DNA from: Nanobdellati archaeon
GTDB taxonomy: Archaea; Nanobdellota; Nanobdellia; Woesearchaeales; JAADFO01
Assembly (NCBI GenBank): GCA_013152815.1
Contig: JAADFO010000011.1
Span: forward strand, 1-43,327
Length of the DNA: 43,327 bases
Direction: 5' to 3'
The translations under genes and the position numbers were made by a program. This document shows positions 39,887 to 43,327 of this stretch, piece by piece. The stretch's first letter is position 1, and every line of letters begins with the position of its first letter. A model generated the notes under the pieces. The model did no database searches, was not told the origin of the DNA, and worked only from the letters and a program-made list of their open reading frames with translations.

Positions 39887-40634
39887 TGAACACCTTGTTC
39901 CACAGAGAGGGGATGGCATATTCGGCCAGCGGCTTGAGATTCACGATATCCTCGCGGTTGTAGGCCAACAGCTTCTCCAGATGGCGCTCGTTCCCTGTTG
40001 TCTTCCACATCTGCCAGAGATAGATCGCGTCTTCACCCATCATATCCTGGACGTCTTTGCATCTCCTGATGTCGAGCAGCTTCTCGATGACCTTGAGACC
40101 GCCCGAGAGACCTATTCGTTTGCAGACAAATCGAAGGTCGATGTGAGGATGAGGGATATCAATATTCCAGAAACGCTTGATGACCGGGATGTCAAAGGAC
40201 AACCCATTGAAGGTCAACAGCACGGACGCATCCTTGATCGCTTTCTGGAAGCCGTGCTTGTCGAGGTTCTTGTCGCGCACCATGAGAAGGGCATCCTCTC
40301 CGTCATAGACACCGATGACCGTGATGTCACCGTAGTAGGAAGAGGTCTCGATGTCAATGTAGAGCGCGTTCGCGTTCATCAGGTCCCACAGACGATAGTG
40401 CTCTGAGACCGGAAGCCGCTCGGTAAAATAGGAAAGGTCATCCTTCTCCAACGCCCTGGCTGCCTCTGCGATCCGTCTGTCGTAGAAAGATTTCCTGGCC
40501 CGGGAGAACCCCCTGATGGAGGGGGCGTCGAGAAATGCCTGCCAATCCGTGATGCCCGACCGCCATATCCTCTGCTCTGTCCGCAGACCGACACGGTCGA
40601 GAAAGATGAACGAATGTTCGAGCATAGAAACCAT
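39864..40634 (-). CDS. YprB-type RNase H-fold exonuclease-like protein
   Basis: A 256-residue protein. The C-terminal domain (about 88-250) is the DEDD/RNase H-like fold annotated YprB: YIDIETSS (motif I, DxE), LLTFNGLSFDIPVI (motif II), and LAYNREDIVNLKPL (motif III, Y-x3-D). The N-terminal 85 residues (FLDRVGLRTEQRIWRSGITDWQAFLD) are the family's helix-hairpin-like lead. It is predicted to be a 3'-5' exonuclease on RNA or DNA. A TATA box at 40656-40665 supports a near-leaderless start at 40634, or at the ATG at 40625. Confidence 0.8.
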   Translation of the reverse strand: MVSMLEHSFIFLDRVGLRTEQRIWRSGITDWQAFLDAPSIRGFSRARKSFYDRRIAEAARALEKDDLSYFTERLPVSEHYRLWDLMNANALYIDIETSSYYGDITVIGVYDGEDALLMVRDKNLDKHGFQKAIKDASVLLTFNGLSFDIPVIKRFWNIDIPHPHIDLRFVCKRIGLSGGLKVIEKLLDIRRCKDVQDMMGEDAIYLWQMWKTTGNERHLEKLLAYNREDIVNLKPLAEYAIPSLWNKVFNGTDPHR

Positions 40635-40655
40635 GACCAGGAAAGGATATTTTCT

Positions 40656-40665
40656 GGTTATAAGG
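40656..40665 (-). promoter_or_regulatory. TATA box of the nuclease pair
   Basis: CCTTATAACC on the minus strand, about 26 bases before 40634. Confidence 0.5.
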
Positions 40666-40745
40666 TTTACGGAACCCTGTCCTGTGGGAAGTGGCCTGGT
40701 TCTTCAGGAACCAACCAACAAACCGACCGTGAACCCATAGAAACC

Positions 40746-40754
40746 CATAAATAC
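40746..40754 (+). promoter_or_regulatory. TATA box of the orphan 110-residue gene
   Basis: CATAAATAC, about 29 bases before the ATG at 40779; leaderless. Confidence 0.45.
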
Positions 40755-40778
40755 TCAGGAAGGTTCGCCCTTGCCAAC

Positions 40779-41111
40779 ATGGCAAAGCATCAGACCAACC
40801 TGAGGATGTTCAGGCACATCACCAGCATGCTTGGGGGACATCTTCATTACAACGCCGACAGCAGGAACTATTTCATCATCTGCATCGACGATATACTGCC
40901 GGAGAATGATGTAAATCAGCTCCTTTCCGAGACCGGAAGGCGACACTTCTATGCGGCCCTGCCTGGGGCAGACTATGCAGTGGAGCATCCTGACAACATC
41001 CGATTCACCAAGTTCAAGGACCTGTTCCTCGATTCAGCCATCCTCCGGTTCTATGGCATAGGCTATGATGCAGGACGGACGAAGACGGCGAAGGATATCA
41101 GACAGGGGTGA
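40779..41111 (+). CDS. Conserved-looking protein of unknown function
   Basis: A 110-residue soluble protein (MAKHQTNLRMFRHITSMLGG...), with mixed alpha/beta character, and a segment RFTKFKDLFLDSAILRFYGIGYDAG near 73-97 that looks like a folded core. No cysteine motif or membrane span. I do not recognise it. The start is set by the TATA spacing; the longer reading from 40614 only crosses the divergent promoter region. Confidence 0.6.
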   Translation: MAKHQTNLRMFRHITSMLGGHLHYNADSRNYFIICIDDILPENDVNQLLSETGRRHFYAALPGADYAVEHPDNIRFTKFKDLFLDSAILRFYGIGYDAGRTKTAKDIRQG

Positions 41112-41152
41112 TACGCGGCTAGTTGCCATTGATAGGTAGTGATTTCTCAGAT

Positions 41153-41166
41153 ACATTTATAAAGAG
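41153..41166 (+). promoter_or_regulatory. TATA box of the acetyltransferase gene
   Basis: ACATTTATAAAGAG, about 27 bases before the ATG at 41188; leaderless. Confidence 0.5.
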
Positions 41167-41187
41167 GGATTGTTTTCTTCAACCATC

Positions 41188-42330
41188 ATGGAGATAACTG
41201 AGATCAACGACCTTAAGGGTCTGCAGGCGTTGGAGCCTGAATGGAAGGCCCTGCTCGACAACAGCTATAGTGCCACTTTCTTCCAGAGCCCTGAATGGAT
41301 CATCACCTGGACCAAGCATTTTCTTGACGACAGGAAGCTCAGGGTATTGGTCGCGCGCGAGCAAGGAGAGCTCGTCGGAATCGCTCCGCTGTTCATGACG
41401 CTCCAACGGGAGGGCGTCACCAACAGGACCATCAAGTTCCTGGGCGATCCACTGACCGACTATAACGATTACATCATCCATAATGATTACGTTGACAAGG
41501 TGCTTGAAGGCTTCTGCGGCCACCTCCATGCGCATGCCGATGAATGGAACCGGCTCCAGCTCAGAGAGATGCCCGGCGAATCAAAGACCCTCGCCTACAT
41601 CAAGAAAAAGCACAGGGCAAGCCTTCCGGTGAAGCAGGAAGAGACCTTCCGTTTCCGCATCTCTGAAGAGGACGGCTCGGTCGGGGAGATCATGGAACGG
41701 GTGGAGAAGAAGATCACCGAGCGGAGAGGACGGCTCAAGAAATTCATCCATTCCCAAGCCTATTCTGCCGGACTCGCAAAGGACTATGCCGAGTTCCTGT
41801 CGTTCATGGAGCGGCTGAAAGCGTTTCACATCAGACGCTGGGCCGATACCTCGACGCCCAGCTATTTCACCGACCCGAAGCACGTGCATTTTTTCGAGGA
41901 GCTGCACCGTCTGCTCTGGGACAGGGGCATGATCAACCTCTCTGTCGTCCGCAGACAAGGGGAGGTCATCGCGACCATCCTCTGTTATCTTTACCAGGAC
42001 CAATGCTATTATTACACCTCATCCTATTCCTGGGAAGCGAAGAACATCTCCCCTTCCCATGCGAACTTCCTGTCCACCATAGGTTTCTGCATCGAACGGG
42101 GATTCCATACCTTTGATTTCGGACGAGGGGATGAATCCTTCAAGAGAGAGTATGCCAACCATATCTGCAGGAACTACAGCATCGACGTGGTGAACAAGCC
42201 GGTCCTGATGCCGCTCCTCAAGGCCAAGCAGCTCTTCCTCGGCAGCCTCCGGGAGAATCCCAGGCTCTACAGGAAAGCCAAGCAGGTCAAGGAGTTCCTG
42301 GGGATCATGCATAAAAGTACAGTTGGTTGA
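41188..42330 (+). CDS. BcsL/FemAB-like GNAT acyltransferase
   Basis: A 380-residue protein of the Acetyltransf_6 (CelD/BcsL) group. The first ~100 residues read FFQSPEWIITWTKHF and GIAPLFM, the usual lead; the C-terminal GNAT part has TILCYLY, SPSHANFLSTIGFCIERGFHTFDFGRGDESFKREY and ends in a basic helix. Family members acetylate or aminoacylate envelope polysaccharides or peptides in other organisms. No sugar-nucleotide genes are nearby, so the substrate is open. The start is fixed by the TATA box; an earlier ATG at 41170 lies before the transcript. Confidence 0.8.
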   Translation: MEITEINDLKGLQALEPEWKALLDNSYSATFFQSPEWIITWTKHFLDDRKLRVLVAREQGELVGIAPLFMTLQREGVTNRTIKFLGDPLTDYNDYIIHNDYVDKVLEGFCGHLHAHADEWNRLQLREMPGESKTLAYIKKKHRASLPVKQEETFRFRISEEDGSVGEIMERVEKKITERRGRLKKFIHSQAYSAGLAKDYAEFLSFMERLKAFHIRRWADTSTPSYFTDPKHVHFFEELHRLLWDRGMINLSVVRRQGEVIATILCYLYQDQCYYYTSSYSWEAKNISPSHANFLSTIGFCIERGFHTFDFGRGDESFKREYANHICRNYSIDVVNKPVLMPLLKAKQLFLGSLRENPRLYRKAKQVKEFLGIMHKSTVG

Positions 42331-42360
42331 TTCTTCAAGAGACACAAGAAACAGCAGCGC

Positions 42361-42392
42361 TCAGCTCTTCCCCAGTTTCTGGACAAAGCCTT
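42361..42392. repeat. 32-bp direct repeat, left copy
   Basis: Identical to 43137-43168, begins tcagctcttcccc, and on the minus strand encodes the last residues and stop of the gene that ends at 43137. It lies just after the acetyltransferase gene and marks the left edge of the toxin-antitoxin cassette. Confidence 0.75.
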
Positions 42393-42423
42393 CAACCACA
42401 GGTAAATGTCCTCAAGAACAAAA

Positions 42424-42465
42424 CATTTATATATCCATTGATACTTTATAGGTATCCATTGATAC
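42424..42465 (+). promoter_or_regulatory. TATA box and tandem operators of module 3
   Basis: CATTTATATATCC overlaps two copies of TATCCATTGATAC (42432-42444 and 42453-42465), spaced 21 bp centre to centre, i.e. two helical turns. The right copy contains the inverted repeat GTATC-CATT-GATAC. Location over the promoter and start fits autoregulation by the antitoxin. Confidence 0.6.
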
Positions 42466-42480
42466 GAATAGGTGATAAAC

Positions 42481-42786
42481 ATGCCTGAACTCAAATTTAC
42501 TGATAATGAACTGATCGAAAAGATAGATCACAAGATAAGAAGATACCCCAATCTAAGCACGGTCCTCATGGTTGAGGACTTTCTGAAGAAGCACAGAGAT
42601 ATTCCCATAAAGATCTCTAGACTAAAACAAGCATTGCCAAGACAGGTCATGCATCAAACCTTGAAGATCATACTGGAATATCTTTTCAGAAGCGGAAAGA
42701 TCATGTACGGCCCTAAAGGAATTCAATGGATCTATGCAGAACCAGAACATCTAAAGAGAATGATGAAAGACACACTGGAGATCTAG
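42481..42786 (+). CDS. Winged-helix-like antitoxin, module 3
   Basis: A 101-residue protein of the archaeal pattern found before RelE toxins: helices ELIEKIDHKIRRYPNLSTVLMVEDFLKK, then a helix-turn-helix and wing SRLKQALPRQVMHQTLKIILEYLFRSGKIMYGPKGIQWIYA. It should bind the tandem operators upstream and neutralise the toxin. GGTGAT sits 4 bases before the ATG at 42481; an ATG at 42472 lies before that site. Cassette carried between 32-bp repeats. Confidence 0.72.
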   Translation: MPELKFTDNELIEKIDHKIRRYPNLSTVLMVEDFLKKHRDIPIKISRLKQALPRQVMHQTLKIILEYLFRSGKIMYGPKGIQWIYAEPEHLKRMMKDTLEI

Positions 42787-42787
42787 G

Positions 42788-43129
42788 ATGTATGCAGGGA
42801 AAGAAGTAAGGATACTATTGAAAGGTCAAGCAAAGAACAGCTATCTCGCACTTAAGAAAAGAACAGACAAAGAATCGCAAAGCATCTTGAACTCAATAGA
42901 GAGAATAAAAACAATACTCAAAGACAATCCGCAATTCGGAGATCCGATAGCAAAGAGATTGATACCCAAATCATTGAAGGATCTAAACATCCAGAACCTG
43001 TATCGCGTTGAGCTATCAAATTACTGGAGAATGCTCTACACACTTGAAGGAAATAAGATTGAAATCTTTTTGTTCGTGCTGAATATAGCAGGCCATAAAG
43101 AATATGACAAATTATTCGGATACAAATAG
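42788..43129 (+). CDS. RelE-family toxin, module 3
   Basis: A 113-residue protein with a RelE core: NSYLALKKR, helix SQSILNSIERIKTILKDNPQFGD, KRLIPKSLKDLNIQNLYRVELSNYWRMLYTLEGNKIEIFLFVLNIAGHKEYDKLFGYK. The C-terminal HKEYDKLFGYK is a frequent signature of archaeal toxins of this type. It begins one base after the antitoxin stop. The frame is intact, and this is the only one of the three modules that is both complete and precisely flanked by repeats. Confidence 0.78.
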   Translation: MYAGKEVRILLKGQAKNSYLALKKRTDKESQSILNSIERIKTILKDNPQFGDPIAKRLIPKSLKDLNIQNLYRVELSNYWRMLYTLEGNKIEIFLFVLNIAGHKEYDKLFGYK

Positions 43130-43136
43130 AGGGGTT

Positions 43137-43168
43137 TCAGCTCTTCCCCAGTTTCTGGACAAAGCCTT
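43137..43168. repeat. 32-bp direct repeat, right copy
   Basis: Same sequence as 42361-42392. This copy is the original 3' end of the gene that runs off the window edge. Confidence 0.75.
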
Positions 43169-43327
43169 TGCTCATGAGCCAGGCATTTGCGAGGACGAAT
43201 GTCGGGTCGGATAGGGGAAGGTCGTTCATGGTGATCGGCGGGGTGATGGTCTTGAGCCAGTTCCACAGCGTCAGTTCTCCTGCCTTCCGGTACTGCATGA
43301 ATGCAGGGATATCCCGATGCAGGGAGA
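43137..43327 (-). CDS. C-terminal part of an unidentified gene
   Basis: The last 62 codons of a minus-strand gene that continues beyond the window, ending LTLWNWLKTITPPITMNDLPLS... and stopping in GFVQKLGKS. No start is inside the window, so it is easy to miss. The stretch is well formed and hydrophobic/aromatic, and its base composition is that of the core genes. Family not recognised. The final 32 bases are duplicated to the left of the neighbouring toxin-antitoxin cassette. Confidence 0.65.
   Translation of the reverse strand, partial: SLHRDIPAFMQYRKAGELTLWNWLKTITPPITMNDLPLSDPTFVLANAWLMSKGFVQKLGKS

Noticed and set aside
36010-43129. The toxin-antitoxin and BRO genes as a phage
   Set aside because: No capsid, terminase, portal or integrase genes are present, and the accessory pieces are separated by core genes such as dhs and rps17e.
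1-43327. tRNA, rRNA and CRISPR arrays
   Set aside because: No cloverleaf with a GTTCRA arm, no rRNA-like block and no regularly spaced repeats were found by eye; a short tRNA with an intron could still be missed.

Overview
The window reads as part of an archaeal chromosome. Evidence: many start codons lie about 22-28 bases after a TATA box, with no room for a 5' leader (leaderless genes), and the information-processing genes are archaeal: transcription factor S, ribosomal protein eS17, RIO1 kinase, archaeal Elp3, an NSUN-type RNA methyltransferase, a Dph2 relative and a deoxyhypusine synthase homologue. The bipartite lipoate ligase (LplA plus LplB) is also archaeal in style. Purine-rich spacers, the paired MoxR/VWA genes and the many small membrane proteins with an 'IRxxL...G' helical motif suggest a DPANN lineage such as Woesearchaeota or Pacearchaeota. 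That placement is inference.

Layout. 1-1,900 is an AT-rich accessory strip with a hypothetical gene, a dead IS200/IS605 element and a toxin-antitoxin pair whose antitoxin is frameshifted. 2.1-11.3 kb is a pyruvate dehydrogenase region: a stand-alone disulfide oxidoreductase, a 26-residue protein ending CPFC, the lipoate ligase pair, then lipA-E1alpha-E1beta-E2-E3 on the plus strand. Here lipoate synthesis and attachment sit beside the complex that needs the cofactor. 11.4-16.8 kb holds an Lrp-type regulator, endonuclease IV, a lipoprotein, an ornithine-carbamoyltransferase-like enzyme, small proteins, TFS and a GalT without its usual zinc ligands. 17.0-20.1 kb is a run of a small AbrB-like protein, a Cys-rich protein and two membrane proteins. 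20.3-23.8 kb holds translation-modification genes (Elp3, NSUN methyltransferase, truncated Dph2-like).

23.8-31.9 kb is a minus-strand cluster: two VWA membrane proteins, a membrane coiled-coil protein, a three-helix membrane protein, a MoxR ATPase, a DUF58 protein and a two-helix protein. It resembles bacterial Bat and MoxR-VWA loci, with extra members and an unexplained palindromic site. 32-35 kb holds RIO1, CorA and a Na/Ca-type exchanger. 35.2-37.4 kb is a second AT-rich island (RelE/antitoxin pair, BRO/DinD-like protein, truncated DnaQ-like exonuclease) next to deoxyhypusine synthase. 38.5-42.3 kb holds eS17, overlapping MBL-fold and RNase H-fold nucleases, an orphan protein and a BcsL/FemAB-like acetyltransferase.

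The window ends with a third toxin-antitoxin pair, flanked by a 32-bp direct repeat that copies the 3' end of the next gene.

I found no rRNA, tRNA or CRISPR array. The strongest leads are the repeat-flanked toxin-antitoxin cassette, the tiny CPFC protein on a bidirectional promoter, and atypical forms of enzymes linked to two signature translation modifications (diphthamide and hypusine).
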